A DNA stretch of 60,000 bases, from the NCBI GenBank assembly GCA_963575745.1, contig CAUYUJ010000336.1, positions 892,080 through 952,079 of the forward strand, in the 5' to 3' direction. The DNA comes from Prorocentrum cordatum. Its lineage: Eukaryota; Sar; Dinophyceae; Prorocentrales; Prorocentraceae. The notes under the pieces are model-generated. The model had not been told where the DNA came from. It ran no database searches and saw nothing but the letters and a program-made list of their open reading frames with translations. Positions 22,849-33,569 of the stretch are shown piece by piece. The position numbers and the translations under genes were made by a program. Each line of letters begins with the position of its first letter. The stretch's first letter is position 1.

Positions 22849-25206
22849 CTAAGTCGGCGCAGGGGGCTCTTCCTCTGGCTGGCGTCTCTCTCCAAGGAAC
22901 TGGCCGAGATGAGGCGGGCGCATCGACGCCGCCTTCGCCGATCCAACCAAAGACCAGCGCAAGCCATGCACCTCGCCGCCGCCATGAGAGACCTCTATGA
23001 CCATGTAGTTCCCGGGGGCGAAGATGATCGAGCCAGGCTTGAGCTTTGCGGCGACGCCGCCGCTCGTCTGAACAAGGTTGAAGATGTCGGTCAAGCTCGC
23101 GTTCATCAACATTTCGCGCTTCGCCACAAGCGCCCCCCCCCCCCGGACGAAGCGGACCTGCGAGATGCAGAAGGGCGCGTTGGAGATCGAATGCGAATCC
23201 TTCGAACGCTGCCAGAAGTGAATTTTAGTGAGGTCCGTCAGCCACTCGCAATCCTCGCGCATCTGGCCCGGGCGCAGCTTGACATCGGTGACCTCAGCAA
23301 GGCCTTATTCCACGATATTGCTGGCGACCTCCTTGACGATGTACGCGGCGCTCGTGTCGAGAGTCGTCTTGGACATCGCCGTCTTGACCCAGGATTTCTG
23401 TGACTTGTAGTAGTGCCCCGTGTCGGTGATCGCCTCGACGCACTCTGCCGTCCTCTCGGAAGGGGCCATGGCTGCACGGCCATCATCCAGGAAATCCTTC
23501 TGTGGGTTCCAGAAGATGCCGATGCCCGAAGCCGTCGCGTTCTGAGAGCACTCGTAGTGCGCCTTGAACGCAAGCGTGAGAGGCGACGAGAACCTGGCCG
23601 GGGTGTCCACTAATCCATTATTATGCTGCTGGTGCTTGTTCGCCCCCTGGCCCCTCTTCGCTGCCGCCTTCTTGGCCTTATTGACGTAGCTCTTGAAGTT
23701 GGCGATCATAGCCCCGACGGCGTTCGCGATGTCTTTGACGGGATCATGTTCAGCCTTAGTGAAGGCCTTCGCGATGGTCATCACTTCTGCTCTCTTGTTG
23801 AGGATGGCATCTGCGTCGAGGTCGGCGGTCAGACTCTGCAACGCAGCTTTGATATCATTATTCGTTTTCTCGGCCTGCTGGGCATACTCAGCGATCTGTT
23901 TATCGAAAGCATAGGTCATATCCTTGAACTCCGTCCTCCCGTCTGCGCCCGCAGAACTCTTCAAACCGTCAGTCGCCTCTGAATAGAACTTCTCCTTGGC
24001 CGTCTCGACCTTGTCTCCACGTGGGCGCAGTGGGCGATGACCGCAGACTCCAGGCCCGTCTTTGCCACACAGACTGACGTCTTGGGCTTCTTGGTCGGAG
24101 ATGGTTCAGGTGCAGCAGGTCCTGTCGCCTACGCCTGGGCCTGCGCTGCTTGGATGACGCCCCTCCCCTGGTCGGCCAAATCCTGGGCCTTCTTGGTGAG
24201 CTGCGCGGAGATCGGCTTCATGACAGCTTTGTCGCTGATCATCCCGTCGTCGAGCGCCGCGCCACCCTTGACGTCGAAGTCCTCGACCTCTGGCTCCGAG
24301 GCGCCGGGCTGAACCTGGAAGTGATTTTTGATCCCCTTTTCGCGACGCGCCTGCAGGTCACTGCTCTCTTTCAGAAACTCATCCAGGCCTTCCTTGCTGT
24401 CGATCATCTGCGCCTGCTTCAAGGCGCTCCTTAGCTCGTCAGATACCACCTTGAGCACGTTGATGCCGCCGAACTTCCCGAGCAGCCACTGGCCGCGGAT
24501 CTTGATCTCCTGCTTCTCAGGGCCGCTCAAAAATTGGAGCGACAAGCGCTTGGCACCTTGATCATCTTCACAGCGTTTCAAGCCGATCTGCCTGAGGGCG
24601 CAGTCCTGAAATGTCTCGAACATGTCCAGCTCGTCGCGCGACAAGGACTGCATCTTGCCATGCTCGATGGAGCCCTTGACGCCCGCGAAACTGCGCTTCG
24701 CAGTGCCGGGGCCGGCCTTGGCCTTCTGCTTATTCTTCATGCTATGATGGCAGCGTCAAAGGCACGAACGCATCGACCACCCCCCTCTCAACGAAAGCCA
24801 GAGATCGAACCGAAAAAACAAGGGGCCAGAGCTCTTAGAACTCTGATTTTGTAACGCGCATGCACTCGTACCCTTGGGCCCCCACCTTCTCGGCACGGTA
24901 GAAAGCCACTCTCTCGTCCGGGGGCAGCTTGTTGATATTCGCCTTCACGTCCACGACGTCCTCAGTCAGCGGCACTTTCGACTCCTTCTTCTTCTGGAAG
25001 TCAGCAGTGCGCCTGGCTGCCGCCCTGTCCGTGCTACTGCAGATCGCGCATATCCTGCGCATTGGGTTTCGCGAGCCCGAGGGGTAGGAGCTCGCCACGG
25101 TGGTCGGGCCCTGGCACTTCATGCACGTCCGCAAGAGAAGCTGCTCGTGAGCACTGACGGCAGCGCCCGCGCCATCCGTCAAGGAGCCTGCGGCGTCTGC
25201 GGACAT
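22849..25206 (-). pseudogene. Retroposed gene: zinc finger, helical middle, cupin-like C-terminus; unknown family
   Basis: Minus-strand frames join into one protein-like sequence. 25206-24835 (MSADAAGS start) has a possible zinc finger, CMKCQG paired with CAIC, and LPPDERVAFYRAEKV. 24740-24129 is Lys/Glu/Gln-rich and helical. About 24015-23305 holds KVETAKEKFYSEATDGLKSS and a long amphipathic segment, then HYECSQNATASGIGIFWNPQ. 23262-22849 contains LKPGSIIFAPGNYMVIEV, which resembles a cupin/JmjC-type beta turn. A decayed spliced leader lies about 50 bases before the first ATG. I do not recognise the family. The order and absence of introns suggest one retroposed mRNA broken by frameshifts. 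Confidence 0.6.
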
Positions 25207-25253
25207 CGGCCGTGCATCGGCCGTGGAGTCGTGGAGTCTGAGATCGAAATCCA

Positions 25254-25276
25254 GATAAGCCCAAATGGCTTACGGA
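25254..25276 (-). other. Decayed DinoSL relict (variant with TTTGGG)
   Basis: Minus-strand sequence contains CCGTAAGCCATTTGGGCTTA. Compared with DinoSL it has one inserted A after CCGTA, an A-to-C change (on +) giving ATTTGGG, and a decayed 3' end. It lies just upstream of the zinc-finger ORF on the same strand, the right place for a leader. Confidence 0.75.
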
Positions 25277-25299
25277 ACACCAGGAGTTCACAGAAGTGG

Positions 25300-25420
25300 C
25301 GACGTCGTGGTCGTCGTCGTGTCATGGTTCGTTTGCTGGGTCGTATCGTCGTCGTGTCGTCTCGTGGTCGTCGTCGTCGTGTGTGTCGTGATCGTGTCGT
25401 CATCGCGGTCGTTTCCCCTG
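25300..25420 (+). repeat. GTC/GTG-rich trinucleotide tract
   Basis: Irregular GTC/GTG triplets lie immediately beyond the 5' end of the retroposed zinc-finger gene. Confidence 0.75.
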
Positions 25421-25721
25421 ACAGGCTTCCTACTTGTTCGATGGGGGGCCTTAGTCACGCAAAGTCCTCAACTATGAAGAGAGGCGTCGCAATGAACGCC
25501 GCCAGAAAGATCGAGGAGCAGTCGGCCCAGGAGCCCCAGGCGCAGTGGGCGCGCCACCGCTTGGGAAAACAAATGCACGAACCAGCCTGGAGCGCATATT
25601 ATGCGACACAAGAGCTCGCAGCTCTAGTAGACTGAACATGCCGCGCAAGGGCCTGTAACTCGCGCAGGCTGAGGCGTGTAGCACGACCCCCCTGCACCAG
25701 CCCACTATCCTGAATCATCTC

Positions 25722-26845
25722 CTAGATGGGCACGACCACGGCGCCTGCCATCGGCGCAGGGAAGGCATTACCGCACGCCTTAACCAGCGCCCGCTCGGTC
25801 AAGGACTGCGCCACGGCAGGCCCGTGCCCTTGCATGGCGAGCCTCTCCTGAGGCGCCAGGAGACGGTGGTGCATCCGATTTAGCGGGCCCATGTCCAGGT
25901 CGGTCAGGCCCACCGCGAATAATTCGGTAGTTGAGGTGGTGAAGGTGGGCGCTTCGTCGTGGGCGATGTTTGGCTTCCATCCTATGCCGAAGCCTCTATC
26001 CAAATCGAAGATCACGACCGTGGCCCTGCTCCACTTCTCGCTGCGCACCTGGTCGAGGAGCGCGCCGATCTGGTCGGCGAGGTTCTTGCGGAGCCGAGGC
26101 TCCAACGAGTCCGGGTGCATGTACTGGACATTTGGGTTGGGCAAGTCAGCCAGGTGGATCTTTGGAAGCCGCCCAATCGGCAGCGGGGTGGGAATGGGGC
26201 GCCCTCGAAGAACATCATTCCTGACGCCGATCACCCAGCGACGCCTGCGCCTTTGCGGCGTCAATGTCGATGTATCTACCACGTAATGCGTCACAGAGAT
26301 TCCATCACCTTGAGGGAACCCATCACCTTGTCGACGTAGCGCTGAGAACCTGCGCCTGATGCTGACGCCGTTGAGAAGATGCCCGTGGCATTCTCTAGAG
26401 CGAACAAGAGTAGCTGACCTCGCAATGCCAGATGCACGATCCACTCGACGAGTCTGTCATAGACGCGGCTGCGAGAATATGCACAGCCCTTGCGCTTCCC
26501 GTTCGAAGCCCATGGCGGGCAAGGGGGGCCCCCTATGAGCCCGTCGCAATCCTGCAGTCCAGCAAGGGGGAAATGTAGAAAGTCACCTTCTCGCCCGCAA
26601 CGGAACTGATTCGCGAGATCCTCGCCGAAACAGTGCTTCCACAAGTATCTGTAGCATTCAATCTTGTCGAATGCATTCACTGGCGCGTAGTTGGCGCCCG
26701 CGCTCGCTGAGCGAGACACATGAGAACTGAAATTGCATGCACATGGTTCTGATATGGCCAGCCGCCGCGCAAACTGAAATGACGGCTGGGCCAGCCAAGC
26801 CCTGTCGAAGCGAAGTGGGAGGGGATCCGAGACAGGGAACTCCAT
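25722..26845 (-). pseudogene. C5 cytosine DNA methyltransferase retrogene, one main frameshift
   Basis: The product would transfer methyl groups from S-adenosylmethionine to cytosine in DNA. Conserved C5-methyltransferase motifs appear in order: GGPPCPPWASNGKRKG (motif IV, catalytic Cys), LLLFALENATGI (motif VI Glu-Asn), then in a second frame LTPQRRRRRWVIGV (motif VIII), LLAPQERLAMQG (motif IX) and KACGNAFPAPM (motif X). The first frame ends at 26291; the second covers 26444-25722, so the break lies around 26300-26340. Motif I is not clear in the chosen frame. Combined length is about 370 residues, short and without accessory domains. A spliced-leader relict lies 42 bases upstream, and there is no intron, so this is a retroposed copy. 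Confidence 0.85.
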
Positions 26846-26886
26846 CCTCTGGAGATCTTGCGCCCCGGCACGTGGCGCCTCAGAAC

Positions 26887-26911
26887 CGTGAGCCCAAATG
26901 GCTACATGCGG
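26887..26911 (-). other. Decayed DinoSL relict (variant with TTTGGG)
   Basis: The minus strand reads GTAGCCATTTGGGCTCACG after a small insertion in the 5' CCG part. It shares the TTTGGG change with the relict at 25254-25276. It sits directly upstream of the methyltransferase ORF. Confidence 0.85.
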
Positions 26912-26974
26912 CGCATTTCGGTTTGGACATCCCGATGAAGCGTCGAAGTGTTACGGTGCACATGTATATTGATA

Positions 26975-27305
26975 TAGACGCCTAAGGCCCCATGGCCCTT
27001 CCCTGGCTCAGTTGCGAAGAACTCTGAAATGGGGGCAGACGCCTAAGGCCCCAAGACGCCTAAGTCCCCAAGACGCCTAAGGCCCCAAGACGCCTGAGGC
27101 CCCAAGACGCCCGAGGCCCCAAGAGGCCCACGGCCCCAAGACGCCCCAGGCCCCATAGGGCCCGAGGCACCAAGACGCCTAAGGCCCCGAGACGCCTGAG
27201 GCCCCGAGACGCCTGAGGCCCCGAGACGCCCGCGGACCCAAGACGCCTGCGGCCCCAAGACGCCCAAGGTCCCAAAGCCTTTTCCCTGGCTCGGTCGCGA
27301 GGAAG
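26975..27305 (+). repeat. 17-bp minisatellite, block 2
   Basis: It has the same AAGACGCCTAAGGCCCC unit as at 22074-22430, in the same orientation. The terminal word TTCCCTGGCTCAGTTGCGA occurs near 26997-27018 and, slightly diverged, again at 27287-27307. Confidence 0.93.
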
Positions 27306-27487
27306 TCTCAGGCGGGAGCGAGGATGAATACAAGGGGTTGGGCATGGAGGAGGGGGGGGGGGAGTGGAAGTTGCAAGAGGACTAAGAAGGGGGAGGTGAC
27401 AGGATAGGCACAATAGGACGAGGGAGGGGCCAAGGATTGAATATGACCACGTAGCTTGGACACTAGCCTGCGGGCACTCGCCGCGCT

Positions 27488-27488
27488 C

Positions 27489-27527
<39 letters not shown>

Positions 27528-27578
27528 AAAAAAAAAAGAGAGAGAGAAAGAGAGATAGAGAGAGAGAGAGAGAGAGAA
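27488..27578 (+). repeat. (GA)n and A-homopolymer microsatellite
   Basis: GA dinucleotide runs are interrupted by about 15 A residues and a few A/T insertions. Confidence 0.95.
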
Positions 27579-27609
27579 CAAAAAAAACGAGTGACAGCTC
27601 TCCCTGGCC

Positions 27610-28034
27610 CTAGTCACCTCTGCGGACAACAGGTGGTGAAATCGCTGGCGAACACGCGATGCCTAAGACCTTCGGTTTCGCCGCGGTTGTTATAGCATCC
27701 AAAACTTTTGCTCGAACTTTGCGAGGCTCGACGCTGGGGGGATATCTCATCTGGAAACTCTCTCTAGCCAAGACTTCAGGTAGCTGTGGGGCCCACTCTC
27801 CGAGGCGAGCCCCTCTGACATTGGTCCTGGGAATCCTCGCATTGCTCCGCGGCTCTGGTGCTGCAAACAAGTCTACCGTGTCGGAAGCACTGTTATTGTC
27901 GATGTCTCTGTCCATCTCGGCTCGCTGGGCTGCCCCCGCGTTCTCATGGCCCGACGCCATCTCTTCGAGCGTGGGATGCATGCCATGAGAATCATCGCTA
28001 GAGATGCGGACGACGTCTGCTGCAGACCCAGCCA
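27610..28034 (-). CDS. Small retroposed ORF of unknown function
   Basis: The 141-residue minus-strand frame starts MAGSAADVVRISSDD and ends SPPVVRRGD. It is acidic in the first half and basic towards the end. I see no signal peptide, membrane segment or known domain. A decayed spliced-leader match lies about 52 bases upstream, which supports this ATG (28034) as the start of a retroposed mRNA rather than a chance frame. It may be a truncated piece of a longer protein. Function unknown. Confidence 0.45.
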
Positions 28035-28086
28035 TCACATATCACATGCAGCACAAGTAAGGCTCAAACCCCTAGCCGAACTCAAA

Positions 28087-28107
28087 CTTGGCGCAAAACT
28101 GGCTACG
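28087..28107 (-). other. Probable decayed DinoSL relict
   Basis: Minus-strand CGTAGCCAGTTTTGCGCCAAG resembles DinoSL with one inserted base and about three substitutions in the 3' half. Its position just before the small minus-strand ORF makes it more likely than chance, but it is the weakest of the relicts listed. Confidence 0.55.
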
Positions 28108-28228
28108 TACAATTGCAACCCACCAGATTTGCCAATTGGGGTGTCGGATCCTGGCGCGCGGGGCCCTGGAACCTTTTTTAGGGGGGCATCGCGCCCTGGG
28201 CCTCGACGCCCCAAAACGATTCCGGGCG

Positions 28229-28430
28229 GGCGGCGGCGGGGCAGCGGCGGGGCAGCGTCGGGGCAACGGCGGGGCAACGGCGGGGCAACGGCGGGGCAGC
28301 GGCGGGACAGCGGCGGGACAGCGGCGGGACAGCGGCGGGGCAGCGGCGGGACAGCGGCGGGACAATGGCGGGACAGCGGCGGGACAGCGGAGGGACAGCG
28401 GCGGGAGTGGCGGGACAGCGGCGGGGCATC
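28229..28430 (+). repeat. 11-bp minisatellite
   Basis: About 19 tandem copies of CGGCGGGRCAG (with occasional CAA or CGT variants). Because 11 is not a multiple of three, all three minus frames cycle through the same Pro/Arg/Cys-rich words, which I consider non-coding. Confidence 0.95.
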
Positions 28431-29090
28431 AATCGACCGACGATGCCGAAACGTGTTCATCGTCGTCGTCTGGTGCCCCCGGGGACCCCTCTGTGCCGAA
28501 ACGACCGCTCGTTAGTCCCAAGATGGCCCCAAGCTGGCTTCAGGCCACCCCGCTGTGTTATCTGCTAGTGTGTATGTGCATGTGCATGTTGACGCTCTCA
28601 ACATGCACCTATGGGGGCCCAGCGAACCTTCGGGAATCTTCGACAAACATGCGTGTATATCCCCAGCACGGGCGGGGGGCACATGCAAGCCATGCGCAGT
28701 ACAAGACATTCAGAACACAATAACGCGCCAGACGTGCAGCCGTGATATGTTAACCTGGGTATTTTGTGTTCCCAGCAAGAATGCATTGAGATATTGCTTA
28801 GGGTACTCATGTTCTGAATTGTGGGGTGGCGACGATGCTGATGGTGATGGTGGTGAACATGATGGTGGCGATGGCGGTGGTGACGATGATGCTGATGGCA
28901 AGTATGGTGAGGGTGGAGGTGGCAATGGCAATCACGATTTGCAAGTGTGAGGGGCACGGAGCGGGCGAGTGAGCAAGGTAGGCAAGCTGGGGGCATGTAG
29001 GATTTAGGCTGGGTGGACAGAGGGACAGATGGTGGCCCTGAGTACACTGTGGACATGACATGATGCGATTCCACATTTCTCAAGCCGAAG
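28431..29090. other. No gene recognised; GAT/GGT-rich tract inside
   Basis: It contains an ATGTGCATG-type short repeat near 28565-28590 and a GATGGTGATGCTG-rich tract at about 28828-28935. No protein-coding or RNA signal is supportable. Confidence 0.5.
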
Positions 29091-30840
29091 GCTCAAACGT
29101 AGCTCGGTAATGATTCAAGCGGCCAAGATGCCACGAATGCGCGCCACCTCCTCCTCGGATGGCTCGAACTCCACAGTGTCTTCTGTCCTCGCCGCTCTGT
29201 CGAGAAGCATAATGGCGCCCATCCGCGCCCAAGCAATCAAGCAGGCGCAGATGTGGTTCTCGTTTTCGAAATTGCGAAGGAACCAACATCGACGGCACCG
29301 TCCATTATGATAATCACAATAGATGTAGACACGCCTGTGCCCACTAGGATGGGTGCAATTATCGAAGACAACCATGTACTCATTCCCATCTTCGCGGTGG
29401 ATCACAAGGGGCAAGTGCACGTCGGGCATCAAGGCTGGAAGTGGTAATCGCAGGAACGGCGTCCAGGAGCGCAGACACCTCCACCTCATGCTCTGGGCCG
29501 TCGACACCCTCAAAGTGATCCAACATCTCATCGTCCTTCAGCCCTTTGAATTTCTCCTTGAAGACACTGTCCGACGTGTTCGGCACATCCACAGCGACGA
29601 TGCTACATAGATCCTTCATGTACACAATGCACTTGTAGTACGATTCTTTCGCATGCTGGTTGGAAAATTCAAGATCCGCTTGCCGCTCAAAAAGATCATC
29701 CGACCTTGCTAAGCAAGGCCAGTACATCTAGGGTCGTGCCACGAAGTCTGCCAAAAACACATGAGCACCTCGCACAAGCTGCCGGGGCACATCTGCTTGT
29801 GGCGTCCAGCCTTTGCGCAAGAGGGCTCTTGCCAATTGAAGCTGATCCATTCGGCCGAGAGGTGTAGGGTCTGCTGATCGCATATCGAGTAAGGGCCTGT
29901 CGCAACGAACGTCCATACATAATCTGACGCGTGTAAGACCCGCAGAATACCCCATATCACCAAACTCTGTATTCTCCCTCTCAACCAATGCCTGTCTCGA
30001 CCAGCTCGGCTATGGACTTAACACTGGCATCTGGTAAGCTCAGAAAGGGCACGTGAATGTCGAAAACGGCGAACGCCTTCATGTCCATCAACTGCTCGGC
30101 GACATAGCGGGTTCCCGGGGTCAGGACGTTCGGCCCATTCGCATCGCCACCTACAGCCACGATGCCGTGCTCTTCTTCGGGGACTTCAGGGTGAAGAATA
30201 GGTGGGGCCCCTTTTGCTCCCGGCGCTGGCAAAGGAAGGAAGTTGATTTTGCGATGTGACTCGCCGACGTTCCACATGACGAAGTGGTCCATGAAATCCC
30301 TCCGGCGGTCTGCGCAGTTCAAGCACTGGAGATCAACGCGCACGATGTCAGGCACGGCGTGCAGGGGCACCGCGAGGCCATCGAACCCTTTGGTAGCCTT
30401 AAACGCCTGAACGTTAATGGATGCCGAATTCCTTTCAACGTGCCTGGCGTCGATAACTTCAAAAAAACACGTGCTGCCATAAGTAATATGGCTCCGTGTC
30501 TGGGCCAAGCATCACCTCAACCAGATCAGAAGTGCACAGACCTGCCATCGGCTCGCCATCGAAATTTGCCCCCGCGTCCCAAATATTATGAGGCATACTC
30601 ATAACGCATCCTCTGTCCAACTTGTTCTTGAAATACGTGATCATGAGGGGCGCCTCCGGGGCCATGTGGACATTGCCAGCCTTATCAACTCGTATTCCCT
30701 GACCTCCCCAAGCCTCCATCGCGCCTTGCAACGCGGAGACGTCCCCATACTGATCCTCGGCGCTGAACTGGTAGACCCGGCGCAGAGAAGCGAGAAGGCA
30801 AGCTCGCTGATAAACTTGGGGTTGCATGGCGTAGCGTAGA
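29091..30840 (-). pseudogene. Decayed protein gene of unknown family
   Basis: Five minus-strand frames overlap at their ends and read on from each other: 30827-30459 (MQPQVYQRACLLASL; ends YYLWQHVFF), 30508-29981 (FFEVIDARHVERN; VDLQCLNCADRRRDFMDHF; ELVETGIG), 29984-29709, 29727-29380 (YYKCIVYMKDLCSIVAVDV; FKGLKDDEMLDHFEGVDG) and 29531-29115 (NCTHPSGHRRVYIYCDYHNG; CRRCWFLRNF). The overlap FF(E)VID at 30459-30508 pinpoints one frameshift. Cys pairs (CLNC, CRRC) hint at metal binding. No known domain was recognised. It reads like an mRNA-derived sequence with at least three indels. Confidence 0.5.
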
Positions 30841-30939
30841 CGGGGCGTGGGTAGGGCGGGCAGGGGTGGGGGGCATAGCGAGGACCGATGAAAGAAGCCC
30901 CCCCCAAAAAAACAAAAAAACCTTCACGACGCCTCCGAT
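30841..30939. other. Spacer with short C and A homopolymers
   Basis: A short GC-rich spacer with C8/A7-type runs separates the two unknown minus-strand genes. Nothing else is visible. Confidence 0.45.
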
Positions 30940-33569
30940 TTATCTATCAGCCGACCTTCTCGTGTCTCTGCGATAGAGCGAGGCGGGAGACATCGCCCCC
31001 CCGTACTGCGTGAACCAAAACTTCCCCCCAGTGATCTTTGTCAGACCAGTGCTGCAGAAGCCGGTGCATCGCTTGAGGGTCGTCCAAGGTCGCCAGGGTC
31101 TGCAACTTGCGCTGCCTTGCGCGCGCAACAGCTGGCTTCGCGTGAAGTTTCGGGCGACTGCCCCCCGCGTCTGTTTGTGCCCAGCCTCAATGATCCGACT
31201 GGCGCAGTTTGCCAATGCTCGGTCTCGAACGTCGAGGAATACTTCTGGATAGTCATGAAGCTTGAGATGATCCTCTGCGGCGGCATTCCCGGAAGCTTCC
31301 AATTGCCTGGGGGCCGACGTGGAGCGATCGAACAGCACGAAGCACACGCGGTGTGCGGAAGCCTTTCCCTCGATATTGCCCCACTCGTGGAGGCGCCCCC
31401 TCGCGCATCAGAACGCCCATCAACTTTCCTCGAACTTGGGTGAACCATCGCGACAGACCCATCGTGTAAAATATCATGGCCGTTCTGGTTGCGAGGACAT
31501 CGCAAACTCCAATTGTTGGTAACTGGTAAAAAACCCACGCCACGGCAAAGCGCGTCTCCCCGGGACGGGCGTTTCAATATCAGAAGCTGCTGACCGTCCT
31601 TTCAACGGATTTGCACAAGAAGCCCAAACCAGTTCGAGGAAATTTGATGACCGCCCACGACCGTTTTCCCACGCCCGCGTCGAAGCCGAAATACTCGGCG
31701 AACGCGCCGACGACCTTGTGCGGCACGTGGTTCCAGAAGCCAAGCTTGTCCGCAACCGCGCTGCACCTTCGCTCAGTCATGCTGGACTTGATCTGCCTCA
31801 TCCTGCCCGCCGTTGCACTGTCCACAGTGAGAAGCACCTGATGGTATGACTGCGACGTAGCTGAGCGAACCCTCGAGAACATGCCATCGCACTGGCCGGC
31901 TGCAAAATGAACGCCCCGCCTGCCCATCCAAGGGAAAGCATAAAGTCTTGTCTTCCAGAGCCCTGCTCAGCAATGCGCGACGAGTCTTGTAGCCGCTGGC
32001 GTCGTTGATTAGGTGTTCCTGGCAGGTGCAACCCACTATCCGCGAAAATTCTCTGCCCGCCGCCATCAGAAATACATGAATTGTTACGGACATGGCACCG
32101 AACCACTCCTTCTGCGCAATGGCCTGTCGGCAGCGGGCCACCCCCTCAGCCGATGCGTTCATGTCCGCTGGGCCGAAATACTCGCGCAAATACTGCCTAA
32201 CCATGTTGATGCTGAGTAGCGCTTCTTCTAGATGTTCCCATCGCCAGTCGACGCGCTGTCCTCTGAACTCGTGCGCGACCTTCCTGACGCGCGAGGACGT
32301 TCTTAAAAGTTGTTGCCGAGAGTTTGCCCTTCTCGTGCCTGCGCGCTGCAGCGACCGCCTTGAGCAAGCGTTCGAACGGCGCCCACTCCGGGAAAGAAAC
32401 AATCGCCTCTTCCACGGCATTGAAGCAAATCTGTAAGTGATCTGGCATCTCTAGCGCGCTCATCAGGAAATACAGTTTCTGGCAGCCAGGGCCCGCCACA
32501 GTTAACCTCTTACTCAAGAAATCCTCAAGAGCTTGTTGTAGCTCATCTGGCCCACCGAACGGGGCGCTCGCCACGTCCTTCTCAACGCCCTGGTCGGACG
32601 CAATGCGTTTCGCACCCTGTCTCCACTGCGCGAAGTTCGCCTCGACGACTTCCAAGAAGATCATATTTACTAGCCTCGTGAGCTTCGATGCCGTATCCAC
32701 GCAACCCAAAGTCGAGACAGGGAGGCGTCGACGAATGAACGTGAAGCCGCCGAAGGGGTCCATATTTAACTCAAGGGGGGCTGCCTTCTGCACGTAGAAA
32801 TCTACAATGGCGTTGAAGATCGTAGCCCCCTTTAAAGACTCGAATGTATTAAAATGCTCATGGTCGTCTTGTGTTTCACGGTAGCATGCCACATGCGCTG
32901 ATGCAACATCGTGAGCGCGTCGACTTTCACCATATTTCATCTGACTGTCTCCGAATTCGGAAGCTTCATGGAGTGTCCGATGTCCTTCTCTGGGCAAATC
33001 ATATCGGCCACCGTCTCGATGCACTGCGTGAGATCATTCACCGATGACAGCTGATATGCAAGTCTCACCGCATGATTGTGGAATGATGGCCTCCATTGAT
33101 CGTAGTTGCCGTCCTGTTTCCTGCCCTTGCCGCGCCCGCGCCAAGCTTTTCTGCGATGCACGCCCGCAGCAGGAGCGACCGGGGTCGCAGAGCCTCCAAC
33201 TACATCACTCGCATGTGTCAATGCGTAGTGCACTGATGAAGTTTGCGCAGATGGCACCGCGAGCTTATCGCCAGGCATTGAGCCCACTGCCATGGGATGC
33301 AATAGCATCCACAACAGCTCCATGGTACAAATTGCCTGCTGACCTGTGCGGCTTTCCAAGATTGCGTCGATAAAATGGCAATGCCATGTTGATAAATGAT
33401 CTCGCCCTTCTTTCGCCAATAAAGATAATCCGAACTTCTGGCGCTTAGTGTGCTTGTAGCTTGCTGCCGCGATCGGCTGTGGTAGCGGAGTGATGCTGTT
33501 AATCGGCACTGCGCTGAACTTTCCATCCAGGGTGTGCTTAAATCTCTTTGAATATCCCCGCGCGCTCAC
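30940..33569 (-). pseudogene. Large decayed protein gene of unknown family, possibly transposon-derived
   Basis: Minus-strand frames continue one another: 33569-32937 (RRKAWRGRGKGRKQDGNYDQ basic patch; ICPEKDIGHSMK), 33024-32197 (FNAIVDFYVQKAAPLELNMD; GPDELQQALEDFLSKRL; LQICFNAVEEAIVSFPEW), 32420-31773 (WRWEHLEEALLSINMVRQYL; IVGCTCQEHLINDASGYKT), 31927-31580 (ADKLGFWNHVPHKVVGAF), then 31543-31253 and 31347-30940 (HRLLQHWSDKDHW). Four or more frameshifts are needed. The Cys-His cluster GCTCQEHL and the basic N-terminus are the clearest landmarks. I cannot assign a known domain. Size and decay would suit a DNA transposon or a retroposed gene, but no terminal repeats were found. Confidence 0.5.

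Noticed and set aside
28035-28460. Minus-strand Pro/Arg/Cys repeat protein
   Set aside because: It is produced by the 11-bp minisatellite; all three frames give the same words in rotation.
30813-30836. Possible leader relict before the unknown gene at 29.1-30.8 kb
   Set aside because: Only about 15 positions agree after gaps, and the match would overlap the proposed ATG.
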